This document shows, piece after piece, positions 11,186 through 21,594 of a DNA stretch of 49,441 nt (positions within the stretch are counted from its first letter, which is position 1; the number at the start of each line of letters is the position of its first letter). The position numbers and the translations under genes are program-made. The notes below the pieces were generated by a model that did not search any database, was not told the origin of the DNA, and saw only the letters and a list, made by a program, of their open reading frames with translations. This stretch comes from Zygnema cylindricum (lineage: Eukaryota; Streptophyta; Zygnematophyceae; Zygnematales; Zygnemataceae): contig JBBHKE010002912.1 in the NCBI GenBank assembly GCA_037447655.1, forward strand, positions 128,968 to 178,408, written 5' to 3'.

Positions 11186-11915
11186 TGTTGTCTTTTTTGG
11201 AAAGCTTTTAGTCTCAGAGCAGCGCAGCTGCTATACAGACAGAGCAGGCAGCGCTGCTATACAGACAGAGCAACGCAGCTGCTATACAGACAGAGTAGCG
11301 CAGTAGCAGAGCAGCGCAGCAGCGAAGCTGCAACACAGACAGGACAACACAACCACGATTATATTTGATATGGTTCGTACAGACAGCGCAACGTCTGATA
11401 TTCTTAATGTGATTCTGTACAGGATAGAGCAACTACGATAGATACGATTCTAGTCAACTTAGTGGGAAACTCAGTGGTAACTTAGTGGGAAACTCAATGG
11501 CAGCTTAGTGATAGCTCAGTGGTAGCTTGAGAGATTACTGGTAGCTTGGTGGTTTGACGTGCCTCTCAAGTACACTGGTGTTGCCAATTCAACACAAGTA
11601 TAAGACTTAGGAATCAGAACATATTATGTATCCAAGACTTCCAAGTAGTAAAACTGCAGACAGTGTTTGGGAAACTTCTGAGTATTATATCTTGAGTGTT
11701 GTCGGGTCAATTCTGCTAAAACTTTGGGAGTTATCAGTGATTATGCTACTCTATATTCTGATAGAGTTTTGTGAGGTTTGGATGCTTGTATAAGAATTTG
11801 TGAGCACTTAAGAACAGCTGTTTGGTAGGATTCTTGATAGCTTCTAAGAGTGTATCATGTCTACTGCTACTTCTACTACTGCTCCTCCACCTGCACTGGT
11901 GGTTGTAGAACAACA
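11186..11915 (+). repeat. E2 3' LTR with U3 tandem repeats
   Basis: 730 bp. U3 holds about three copies of a ~25-bp unit with GCTGCTATACAGACAGAGCA (11226-11300) plus looser CAGCGCAGC repeats, then a second cluster of ~11-bp units of the CTCAGTGGTAA type (11456-11530). From about 11528 it matches the 5' LTR. The Gag leader ATG is at 11857, in frame to the LTR end. Confidence 0.82.
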
Positions 11916-12718
11916 ATCGGAAATATGCTTGATAGGTTTGATATGCTTGATGCAAAAAACAGTGCAACTCCTATAGAGAATAAACACAAAACTGAAGGGG
12001 TAGAAATCAGCTCAGGAGTTATAGTTAGAGATATAACAGAAAATAAAAATTTGACTGAAATTCTCTATAGACAGGTAGTGGGAAGTTTTATCTACTTTAT
12101 GAATTGTACACGTCCAGATATTTCTGCAGCAGTCAGGGTTCTTAGCAGAAGTTTGTAGAATCGACAAAGACAGATTGGGAAGCTCAAAAGTAAGTTATGC
12201 GATACCTAGTTGGGACCAAGAATTTACATCTTAACTTGGAAGGATCAAGTGTAACAATCTGGACCTGGAGTGATGCGAGCTATGGAGACATTCCTAGTCG
12301 AAAGTCAACTACCGGATATGTGGTGTAGATTTGAAATGGAACGTGCTGCTGGAGTAGTAAACTTCAAAAGGTGAATGCTCAATCGACGATGGAGGCAGAA
12401 TATATGGCAGCAAACGCAGTGGTAAAGGTATTATTATGGGTGAAATTGATTTTACAACAACTAGGATTTATGGAAATAGGTCCACAAATTGTTTGGTGTG
12501 ATAATAAGGGAGCTATTTCAATTGCTTCCAATCCATGTTATCATGTCAAAACCAAACACATGGAAATTAGGCTTCATATCGTTAGAGAAAAGGTCTTCTC
12601 AAGAATTATAAAACTGCAATATTTACCAAATTCGAAGATGGTGGCACACATGCTAACCAAAGCCTTACCTGCTCCAAAGTTAGAGTACTGCAGAGAAGCT
12701 CGTGGTCTAAATAAGTGA
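11916..12718 (+). pseudogene. E1 RT end and RNase H (resumed)
   Basis: E1 resumes with IGNMLDRFDMLDAKN, repeating the last 28 bp before E2, and continues through YRQVVGSFIYFMNCTRPDIS and VLSRSL (frame stop near 12156). RNase H follows: WSDASYGDIPSRKSTTGY (about 12268), stops near 12330, then 12371-12718 with STMEAEYMA, VWCDNKGAISIAS and HMLTKALP. The last acidic RNase H residue is His here (AHMLTKAL against ADMLTKAL in E2). Ends with a natural TGA followed by the polypurine tract. Confidence 0.83.
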
Positions 12719-12727
12719 GAGTCCAGA

Positions 12728-12739
12728 GTTTAGGGGGAG
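12728..12739 (+). promoter_or_regulatory. E1 polypurine tract
   Basis: AGTTTAGGGGGAG-type purine run ending immediately before the 3' LTR start TATTG. Confidence 0.7.
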
Positions 12740-13405
12740 TATTGTTTCTGGGAAAACTATGGACTCTCAGCGATGAGATAATCTCGTCGCTGGAGTAGCG
12801 ATGACGAGCGACAAAAGAATTTGTCCGACATAACAGAATTCCACGCGAAACTGAATTTCATGCGCACTAAATGAAACACTAAGGGTTGAAAGTCAACGCG
12901 AATTTTACGGACCGGTCAACGAACGAATACCTTATTGGCGTAGGAGAAAGTCGGTTGTAAACTTACCACTAAGGATACTCTGTCGTAGTGCGTAGTAGTG
13001 CCTAAAATTGTACTGTACAGTTTTTAGTGGAACCGACAGTACGATAGTGCGCCCATAGTGATATTATTAGTAGTTAGGAAATTAGATAGGTATATTGGTT
13101 TAAATTAGGACTTAGACAATCGGAAATTTAACTTGTACAAGTTCACTAAGTAAAGTGACATTCAAGGTTGTCTTTGTGTGTATGTTACTTTATGACTGAT
13201 CAGAGTTTGTGCTTGAAACTCTGTCAGTATTTTGTGTTAAGTGTGAGCTTTAAGTGAGCGGTGTTTTAAGCCTAAGTGGTTGTTGTAGTGCTAAGTGTAA
13301 GCTGGTCAAAGTTGGCCATTTGTGTGGTGCTTTGGGTAGCCTTTTGTTGAATTAAATGGGTGACTCTGCAGCTTCTGGTAGTGTCCCTGTTGCTGCAGAG
13401 CAACA
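12740..13405 (+). repeat. E1 3' LTR
   Basis: 666 bp, co-linear with 2137-2807, ends GCAGAGCAACA. Keeps the Gag leader start ATG at 13356 (MGDSAASGSVPVAAEQQ), which the 5' copy has lost. Confidence 0.9.
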
Positions 13406-13669
13406 AAAAACTCATACCAAAGTAACACTAAAATTTATCCTTCACTAACTCCTCAAACTAACACAAAGACGGTTGACTTTGACCATTTCTTTACCATGAT
13501 TGGACCATAGCTCGAGGAGACGGCTTATACTAAATAGGAAACCCGCATTTTACTTAAAAGTAAAACGAAACAAAACTAAAGTACACGTACATTACAGTAT
13601 AGCGCACTATATAACATTTGACCAAACGAAACAAATTTTATACTACATGAAATGATGAAACGAACCGAT

Positions 13670-16600
13670 CATAGTTGTTCAAATCGCGCAAATTTTTTCC
13701 TTTTTTCCGATTAAAACGTATAATTCGTGACTTTTGAATAAATCGGAAAAAAACGCGATGTATTTTCTGTCCGGTAAATTGAACAGAGAATCCATGTAAA
13801 AGGTAGAGCGTTTATCGTAAAATGTACGATTTTTTACGGTAATGTACGGAATTTTAACGAAAACACACGTCGCAGTTATTGGTATTTTTTGTTCATTAAA
13901 CTGAACAAAAAATACACAAACATGTATGTTATTTTTTTGAAAATGTATGGACATTTTCAAAAATAGACGTTAGGTTTCACACTATTTGCACGCCTAAAGT
14001 TTGAAAAATGTAGGAACGTCTTGTTCGTTGTTTTTCTAAAAGAAGGCGCCATGGACTGTTGAAACCAAAACCGCACGCACCCCGCCTCCCTCTAACCTTT
14101 CCTCCTCCCTCCCAAGCTTTCTACTTTTTTCTTTTCCAGACTTCGATAAAAGCAGCCATGTCGAGAGATCAAGCAGAGGCGTGGGAGAACGTGAAGGCTG
14201 CGGACGGTGGGATTCTTCTTGCCAACCAATTATGCATCTGTATTCATTGCAACTTTGAATACAACGCCCAGGCTACTATTATCAGAAATCATCTTATTGG
14301 AAATGTCAAGAGTGGAGGGATTAGATCCTGTACAATGTGTCCAGACGAGGTGAAGGAGGAGTTTCGTGCTTTAGAAAACCAAAAATCTGCAATTTTTTCT
14401 CAAAAACATGTAATGTCCGACTTAGATGTACTCACCAGAAATTTTCCACTCTCTCCGCGTGCCAAAGTAAGAGCTGTGTAGATTAGGATAAAAAATGCAT
14501 TTAACGACCATAACAAGAAAAAGGTAGATTTAGCATGGGCGACGGCTTTCTTCCCCAATGGATTGCCGTTTAGACTTTTAGAGGACTCATATTTCAAGGC
14601 AGCATTGAAGAAGACCGGTGATATGGGTGGATGTTACAAGTTACCAATCCGTAGTGCAATGAGGAATCGTCCTCTATTACAAACCAAGGAGAAAGTGAAG
14701 AAAGATTTGACAAGTTATGTGGAAACTATTAATGTCACCGGTGCCACGATCACATCAGACGGGTGGACAGCAGTTGACGATAAACCGCTCCTAAATATTC
14801 TAGCTATCACTCCGAAAGGTGACATGTTCTTGACGGCAGAAGACACGAGTGGGCAAATTAAGGACGCCGAATACATTTGTAAGGTGATAGAAAAGGGAGT
14901 ACTTGCGGTAGGGGTGGAGAATGTGGTGCAGATTATTACCGATTCTGCCCCAATGAAAAAGGCTGCAGCCTCGTTGCTCGTGGCTAAGTACCCTTCTATA
15001 ACATGGAAACCATGTGCTGCACATATAATAGACTTGATGTTGGAAGATTGGAGTAAGTTGACATTCATCTCTAAACCTGTCCGAGAGGCAAAAGTAGTTT
15101 TAAAATTCATCACTAATCATAGCCACGAGCGTAGCCATGTTGAATAATATTTCTCCTCTTCGGCTTCTTAAACTTGGAGAGACTAGGTTCACCACAAATT
15201 TTATTATGCTCCAGAGGTTATTAGATGTGAAAGAGAGTCAGGAGCGCTTGATGTTTGATGACAAGTTCAAGGAATGGGTGGGCAAGCCCATGTACAAGAC
15301 AGAGGGGGCTAAAATTAGGTCACGAAGTTTTGGGTTAGAGTGACAGAGGCCGTTTCAATTTCAGAACCTGTGGTGCGGTTGATGAGGGATTGCGACAAAG
15401 GTGGCCCAAATGTGGGGAAGGTATACCACGGTTTTTACGCGATTGGACAGTTTTTGGATAATTTAGCGGGCGCTGGAGGAGATAATATTCACGAGAACAT
15501 GCAGATTTTGGAAGAGTTGAAGACATTTCGGGTAGCGAGGTGAAAGATGGCGCATAGTCCGATTTACGCGGCCAGCTTTGTACTCGATCCGGAGTTTCAA
15601 AGTCACACATATGGACAACGTTCAAACTTAACAGTTATGGATGGTTTACAGACAATGTTGGAGAGGATGCTTCCAGATGCGAAGGAGCAAGAAGATGCCC
15701 GCATTGAGTTGTCAAAATATAGAGGTTTTGAGGGAGTTTGTGGAAGGGACATTGCTATATCTTGTGCAAAAAATATGCCTGTCTAGAAATAATGGCTTGA
15801 GTTTGGGTCTTCCACCCCCTTTTTGCAGAAAGTGGCAGTAAAATTACTCGCACAATGCTCGGCTACGAGCTCATGTGAGCGGAATTGGTCAACATATGAC
15901 CATATTCACTCTAAAATGATAAATAGATTAACGGCTAAAGGGGCTAATGATTTGGTATGGGTCTTCTCTAATCTCAGAGTGTTAAAGAAGACTAAGGATA
16001 TTAGCTATCAAGAGGATATGATGGCATGGGAGGAAGAGGAAAAGGAGGTAGGGGAAGAGGATTCGGATGAAGACAGCGTGGACTTAGACGTAGGGGAAGA
16101 TGATCCAAAGTAAAGATAAATGAGAAAAAATGTTTTTTTTTTTCAATTCATGTGGCTAAGGGTGTCAGCTTTGAAGAGACATAATAGCATGGGAAGAAGA
16201 GGAAGGGGAGGTAAGGGAAAAAAATTCGGGTGAAGACATTAGTGACTTCAATGTAGGGTAAGAAGACGTAGAGTAGAGGTAGATGAAAAATTTGTTTTTT
16301 TGTTCATGGATAAATGTGATTGTATCTTTTTTGGTTTTTTTTTTTTTTTTTTGTCGTGCAATGATGAATATGTAAAATGTCTTTTCTACATAGACTGTAC
16401 TGTACTCTATTTCTATGCAGGCGTATGCTGTTTTAGAGATAGTGAGAGAAGGCGGTCATGGATGCCTATCACACCGACAGACTTTGACAAAAGTGTGGCA
16501 CCAGACAACATTCGAACTCGGATCTACGCATTTAAGCAGTAGCTTGCTATTGAGTCGTTCGTTACCATCCGATGAAGAGTTTTCGATACACACATGGAGT

Positions 16601-16818
16601 GTCGTACGTATATAAACATATAAAATATATAATTGCTTATTTAACGGAATCCTTACAAATTGCGATATATGTAAAACTCATTCTTTTTTACATGCACGGA
16701 ATTTTATGGAAGAAAATTCCTTAACGATTTTAACGATTTTTTCAAAAGGTTGAATGTGTTTGTTAGGTATAATTCGTCGCGATTAAATCGTTCGCACGAA
16801 ATGTCGTGAACAACTATG
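13670..16818 (+). mobile_element. hAT transposon with intact ends
   Basis: Bounded by CATAGTTGTTCA at 13670-13681 and its exact inverse TGAACAACTATG at 16807-16818 (12-bp TIRs). The 8 bp outside each end are identical: GAACCGAT at 13662-13669 and 16819-16826. An 8-bp target duplication is diagnostic of the hAT superfamily and agrees with the transposase inside. Length 3149 bp. The ends look functional but the transposase is broken, so it could only be moved in trans. Confidence 0.93.
14158..16113 (+). pseudogene. hAT transposase (broken)
   Basis: The start is taken at ATG 14158 (AGCAGCCATGTCG, good context); the frame upstream of it has no ATG. Residues ~25-65 form a BED-like zinc finger (CIHCNFEY, then RNHLIGN and CTMCP). 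A stop at 14479 interrupts it. The central part 14560-15147 matches the DUF659/RNase H-like core seen in plant-type hATs (VTGATITSDGWTA with the first catalytic Asp, then QIITDSAPMKKAA with the second, WKPCAAHIIDLML). A frameshift at about 15140 is undone at about 15340. Stops follow at 15541 and 15784-15790. The C-terminus 15823-16113 is the hAT dimerisation domain (ATSSCERNWSTYDHIHSK, NDLVWVFSNLRVL) and an acidic tail. Function would be cut-and-paste transposition in the nucleus. Confidence 0.9.
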
Positions 16819-16826
16819 GAACCGAT

Positions 16827-17631
16827 ACATTTACGAACGCACTAAACAAAATAAATTTACTTAAACGCTACTTCGGCCAATTCGCCAATTATCCCAACAC
16901 TTTTCCTTTTATCCTAGTTTACCCCGCCCATTCCTAACTTACGTCTTTTCTTTTGTTACTTATTTTACCTTTTAACTCCTTTCTTCTCTCACAACCCTTA
17001 TCAACCATCATATTTTCCCCTTGGTTCTCAAGATCTAAAACGATGCACATAAATTAATATATTTTCTTATATATACAAACATTGTTCGGATAAGAATAGT
17101 TCAGTCCAAGCCAGATTCAAAACTAGGTAACCACCCTACTCCTTCTCCCTCCCCCTCTCTCAATTCCTCTCTCTCTCACATCATTTACATGTCTTTGTAT
17201 AATATGTGTATGACCAATATGTTGTCATCGTTCTTGACTTAAAATTAATTGGTTTTTTCAAACACTAACAATCCACATTAAATAAAAATCTATCCACTGC
17301 CAAATAGAACCCGTCTTTGTATCCTTTACAAACAACGGAACATTGGTTAGCGGCATTTGCGTGGGGCGAAACGTCCATTTTTGGAGAAGCTCTAGTACGA
17401 TAAACGTATACTTCAAAGAAATTTGGTAGAAACCGAATGGATCGATACTATTGACTTCGTGCTTACAGCCTTTCATTTTAACGTGTCGTGCATGTGTCTA
17501 ATCGATCCAAAAAACATGCAACCCAACCAGCTGTACATAAAAGGTGAAACAAACGAGCAATGAAAATCCTAAAGCAAAAGGAATTATAATACAGAGCACA
17601 AATGAATATGACAGTATGAAAAAGAAATAAC
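16827..17631. other. Intergenic DNA, nothing recognised
   Basis: From the hAT target duplication to the left end of the gypsy-like LTR. Contains a pyrimidine-rich tract (about 17140-17185). Open frames on the minus strand are short and resemble no family I know. Confidence 0.4.
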
Positions 17632-19138
17632 AGGTAGAAGGGATAAAAGGTGAAAGGTGAGTGGGAAGCCAAGAGAGAGATCCATTTATTCACTAAACCG
17701 ATGGGTAGCCACTAGGCTCCACGGTCTGGGCGTATTCCTTACAGGAGTTAGATCTAGGATTGCAAATAAAGAAAAATAGCAACCGAAACAGAAAGCAATA
17801 AATAGCAAACTGTAAAGAATTCGAAAGAACCGAATTCGAACAAAACAATAATTATAACAGTAAGCCACAAAATAGCAAACAATGAGAAAACAAATAAGTA
17901 AAACTAGCACGAGGAAAATACAATAAAGCAACGATAAAAATTTGCACAAGATCCGAGATAATCGGATTCCAACACACTAAAAACCAATCGCAGAAAATAA
18001 CAATAGAAATCAAGCAATGGAAACAAAGGAAATGTGTAGAGAATCCGAGATAACCGTATTCTAGCAACCCACGAATAAACTTCAACAAAGGCAACAGAAA
18101 TTACACGATAACAAATCAAACCCTAATTCACAGAATGCATCCACAAGGGTCCAGAGATAGCCTGGGAAAGTCTGCAGAATCCACACTAAAAGAGGTTGTT
18201 GAAGGGAAACCGTGCGGACTCCGGCATAAACCGAGTGAATTAAATTGTAAGGCTTACAAGGAAAGTATAATAGAGAAAAGAGAAAAACTAGGCGCTTAAC
18301 TAACTAAGGCAGAAAAAGCCTTACAAAAAAACACTGACAATTTGACTTAGGGAAAAGACAAGGGAAAAAGACAAGAAAATGTAAGTCCTTTTCGATCAAT
18401 TCCTGTACTCTCAAATTATGAGAGTACAAAACCTAAAACAATAGCCTAAGTACCAACGAAACAACCAAAGTACTAATTTTTGACATTTCTAACTAACCAA
18501 TAGCGTGAGAGTATTTTACTGTACAATCTACGCCTAGTTTGGGTCCTGGCCAATAAGCGACCAGAACCATCTGCCTACGTTACAGAATTCACAATCCAAG
18601 GATTAAAACCCTTCCTAACTACATGTGAATGCGTGAACCTACATGGGTTCACGACTTAAAATACAACCAATCAGCGTGCGTCGCCAACATTTCGAAATCG
18701 CACGTCGCGTCGCCAATGTTTCAAAATCGTACTTCGCGTCACCAACATTTGAAATTGTATGTCGCATCACGGACATTCCAAAGTCATATGTCGCGGAATA
18801 AATGTCTCGAAATTGTACATCGCGTCACGCCCAAAATCTGCGATAGAAAACGAAAGTACGAACGTCGCCGCTCTCGCGAAAATATATCTCCGTAATACCC
18901 GCGAGATTCTCGGCATCACTTCGATCGAAATAAAAATGATTAGATGTACGGACGCCGTGGCCCACGTAAATATGAATCTCCGGGTTACCCGCGGAAATCT
19001 CGGCGTCACTTCGATTACCGTACACCGTAAAACGTGCATCTACCCACAATTTATACCCCAAATGGAATTAGTATGGATGCAGCTCGTAATATTCTACGAA
19101 TAAATGAAATCAATGCCCTGACACAATGCGGCATGATA
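17632..19138 (-). repeat. Gypsy-like LTR, left copy
   Basis: About 1.5 kb, homologous and co-oriented with 26790-28295. Shared landmarks are CCACTAGGCTCCACGGT (17709), GAAGGGAAACCGTGC (18200), the CCTACGTTACAG...AAACCCTTCCTA block (18571-18620) and the CATGGGTTCACGACTTAAA block (18642-18660). Read on the minus strand it starts TATCATGCCGCA (TGTCATGCCGCA in the other copy). It ends precisely against copia E3 sequence at 19139. The left edge is approximate. It could be a solo LTR inserted in E3, or the 3' LTR of one deleted element whose 5' LTR is the right copy. Confidence 0.65.
18679..18831. repeat. 29-bp tandem repeat inside LTR U3
   Basis: Five diverged units of 28-29 bp starting 18679, 18708, 18737, 18765 and 18794, built on CGTCGCCAACATTTCGAAAT and ending CGTCG. 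A second duplication of ~88-bp period (18881 and 18969; CTCCG..TACCCGCG..TCTCGGC) lies next to it. The other LTR copy has GTCGA/CGTCG-rich but non-matching sequence here. Candidate U3 regulatory repeats. Confidence 0.75.
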
Positions 19139-20420
19139 GTATTATCCCCTCCCAAATGCAACTACAAATATTTCGTTCCTATCAAGTACCGCATGACCTT
19201 TTTGGCTGCTTCGCAATCTTTCTTCGTATGATCATTTAGACTCCTACTTAATACTCCCACAGCTGATGCAATATCAAGACGAGTACAGTTCATAAAATAG
19301 ATCAAACTACCGACAACCTGTTTGTACGGAATAGTTTGCATGAACTTGCTTTCCTCAAGCCCTAACTCATTATCCAAGATCAAGACTCCCTCTTCTGAGC
19401 TCCCCTTATTTCCCTTCTTTAAGTCCATGGGAGTCGTACAACTATTTGTTTTATCCATCTGAAATTTTTAATGCATATTCCCTATTGCTTTCTTTTGAGT
19501 TAATCTAATTGTTTGCTTCTCTCTATCTCTTTCCATCTAAATTCCCAAAATGTACTTTGCCTCTCCCAAGTCCTTCATTTTAAATCTACTCTTTAGACCC
19601 TTTTTCAGCCTATTAATTTTCACCATTGATTTACTCAAAACAAGCAAATCATCCACATACATAGCAATGAAAATTATACATTGCGCATCCTCAAATAGAT
19701 AGATGGAATGATCCAAACTGATTCGGATATATCCCAAACTCGTCAAAAACTTGTCCAGCTTCTTGTTCCATTGACGTGGAGATTGCTTTAGTACGTAAAG
19801 AGACTTTATCAATCTGCGCACCTTACTTTTTTCTCCCTTCTCAACAAATCCTTCCGGCTATCGCACGAAGATCTCTTCTTCTAATTCCCCGTGTAAGAAA
19901 GTGGCTTTTATATCCATCTGGTGCACTTCCATGTCTGCCGCTGCCGCTAGGCTAAGTAGAATTCGGACGGAGGGAAATCTAGCAACCTGAGCGAAGGTCT
20001 CCTCATAATCTATTCCCTCCTTTGTGTGAACCCCTTTGCCACTCATATGGCTTTGTATTGGTCAATGGTGTTATCCGGGTTGAGTTTCAACTTAAATACC
20101 CATTTACATCCTATCGGCTTTCTGTCCGGAGGACAATTCACCAACTCCAATGTGTTTGCTTCTATAATGGAAGTCATTTCGTCATTAATGGTTGTCACCC
20201 ATCTACTACTTTCCGGACTATTAATTGCCTCTGAGTAAGTATGGGGTTCGCTCTTAGTTACCTTGTTGTTCACTTGCATATCTTGAAGTCTCTTGCTACT
20301 TCTCCTTCTTCCTTCAAACTTTGATGGTGGGATAGAGGGTAATCTCGGATTTCTCCAAACGACTTCATCTTCTCCCCTATCCGTGGAGTCCATCTCCGGT
20401 CGTTCATCATCAATTTCTTG
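19139..20420 (-). pseudogene. E3 reverse transcriptase (truncated)
   Basis: Minus-strand RT in three open stretches: 20393-20043 (PIGCKWVFKLKLNPDNT), 20046-19858 (KEGIDYEETFAQVARFPS, MDIKATFLHGELEEE) and 19821-19537 (LKQSPRQWNKKLDKFL, MYVDDLLVLSKS). A further stretch, 19458-19162, covers the connection region (VVGSLIYFMNCTRLDIA, VMRYLIGTKYL). The catalytic YVDD is intact; stops and small shifts fall between the stretches. Cut off 8 codons further on, before the RNase H WSDA motif, by the LTR at 19138. Confidence 0.85.
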
Positions 20421-20666
20421 TCTTTCCTCGGTTTGAATTGGAATTAGTGTCTCTAAGAGAGGATCACTCTCGGTCAGATTTTTCTCTTCCTCTGCAAGGT
20501 TTGGCTAAATCGGAGTTCGGTTAAAAGAATCTAAATCTAACTCATTCTCTAATTCAATTCTTTTTTTGACCAGTTTAGTGTACTTAAAGGGATCTATGGA
20601 CTTTCCTTCGTCCATGACTACCAAGTGTTTTACTAGAATTATGTTTTCTCTTCCGAGATCATAAAC

Positions 20667-21560
20667 TTAATACCCTTTTAAATTTTCATCATACCCAAGT
20701 AAGTATCCCGGCTTTCCTCTAGCATCTAACTTCCAATCAGATTTTTCTGTGTTTAGACTAAACACTTGACTTCCAAACACCTTTAAGAGTGAAATAATAG
20801 GTTTACTTCGGGTCCGTCTTTCATAAGGTGTTTGGCCTTTTACGGCCGAGGTAATGACTTTATGTTTGAGACAGTTAGCACAATTCATAGCCTCTGCCCA
20901 AAAACTTTCCCTTATCTTTTTATCTGTCAACATACTACGGGCACTATCACTTAATGTCCAATTTAGTCTCTCGGCTACACCATTTTGTTTTGGGTTCTTT
21001 GGGACAGTCTTTTTGTGTTGAACCCCTTCCTCTTTCAAGCAATCCTCAAATTCATTAGAAGTGAATTCCCCCCCATTATCACTCCTCACTCTCTTTATAG
21101 GTGTCTCATGAAGCTTTTCACTCCATGCTTTACACTCATTAAAATAAGAAGAAGCCTCAGATTTGTTTTTCAAGAAATAGACTCTAGAGTATGTAGACCA
21201 ATCATCAATAATAGTAAGCATAAACTTTTTTCCCTCCAACTGATGGCACTTTGGACGGTCCCCATATGTCAGTATGAACTACATCCAAGATCTTTTCACC
21301 CTTATATCTCGCGGGTTTCGGAAAATTCAATCTATCGGCCTTTCCTTGAGCACACCCACTACAATCATCCAAAGTCTCATTATCACCAAAATGTATGCCC
21401 TAAAATACACCCATTTTCTTCATTTCCTTCAATCTATCTAGATGCACATGTCCCAATCTTTTACGCCACATCATCGAATCACTTACAGCAGCATAGTAAA
21501 CTCCTGTCTTTCCATTACTCAAATTCAGCCTAAACATTCTTTGGCTACCCTTTTCAGCTG
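20667..21560 (-). pseudogene. E3 integrase
   Basis: The pre-integrase zinc-binding segment (HVHLDRLKEMKKMG, then CSGCAQGKADRLNFP) is on the minus strand around 21450-21310, with a stop near 21400. The core and C-terminus are open from 21239 to 20667: KFMLTIIDDWS, RSDNGGEFTS (second Asp) and NGVAERLN (Glu). They are preceded out of frame by HTDIWGP (first Asp, about 21270). The C-terminal motif GKPGYLLGYDENLKGY ends at 20667. All three catalytic acidic residues survive. Confidence 0.85.
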
Positions 21561-21594
21561 TGAAGTACACTTCAATCTCATAGCTAGCAACAAA

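Larger units (their letters stand above)
6152..11915 (+). mobile_element. Ty1/copia retrotransposon E2, nested in E1
   Basis: Complete in outline: LTR 6152-6938, binding site at 6939, gag-protease-integrase-RT-RNase H (6880-11025), polypurine tract at 11171 and LTR 11186-11915. Both LTRs start TGTTG and end CAACA. Two things are odd. The LTRs agree only over their last ~390 bp, and their U3 parts are different sequences. Also, E1 does not resume with a 5-bp duplication: 28 bp of E1 (6124-6151) reappear at 11916-11943 with two mismatches. Together these suggest the left and right halves come from different insertions. The reading frame has several stops and shifts, fewer than E1 per kb by eye. 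Confidence 0.85.
2137..13405 (+). mobile_element. Ty1/copia retrotransposon E1, split by E2
   Basis: Full-length but dead copia element. It has two LTRs (2137-2807 and 12740-13405), a primer-binding site at 2808, gag-protease-integrase-RT up to 6151, then nested element E2, then the RT end, RNase H and polypurine tract (11916-12739). Both LTRs begin TATTG and end CAACA, directly after an AGGGGGAG tract as in E2 and E4, whose LTRs begin TGTTG. The parent copy therefore probably already carried G-to-A at position 2. AAAAA at 2132-2136 and 13406-13410 is the candidate 5-bp target duplication. It sits in A-rich DNA, so its support is weaker than the sequence match suggests. Hand comparison of the first ~190 bp of the LTRs gives roughly 5% mismatch plus small indels, so the insertion is not recent. 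Confidence 0.88.

Noticed and set aside
17478-18119. Overlapping hydrophobic minus-strand frames as membrane proteins
   Set aside because: AT-rich LTR sequence read in several frames at once; the homologous LTR at 26.8 kb does not keep the frames.
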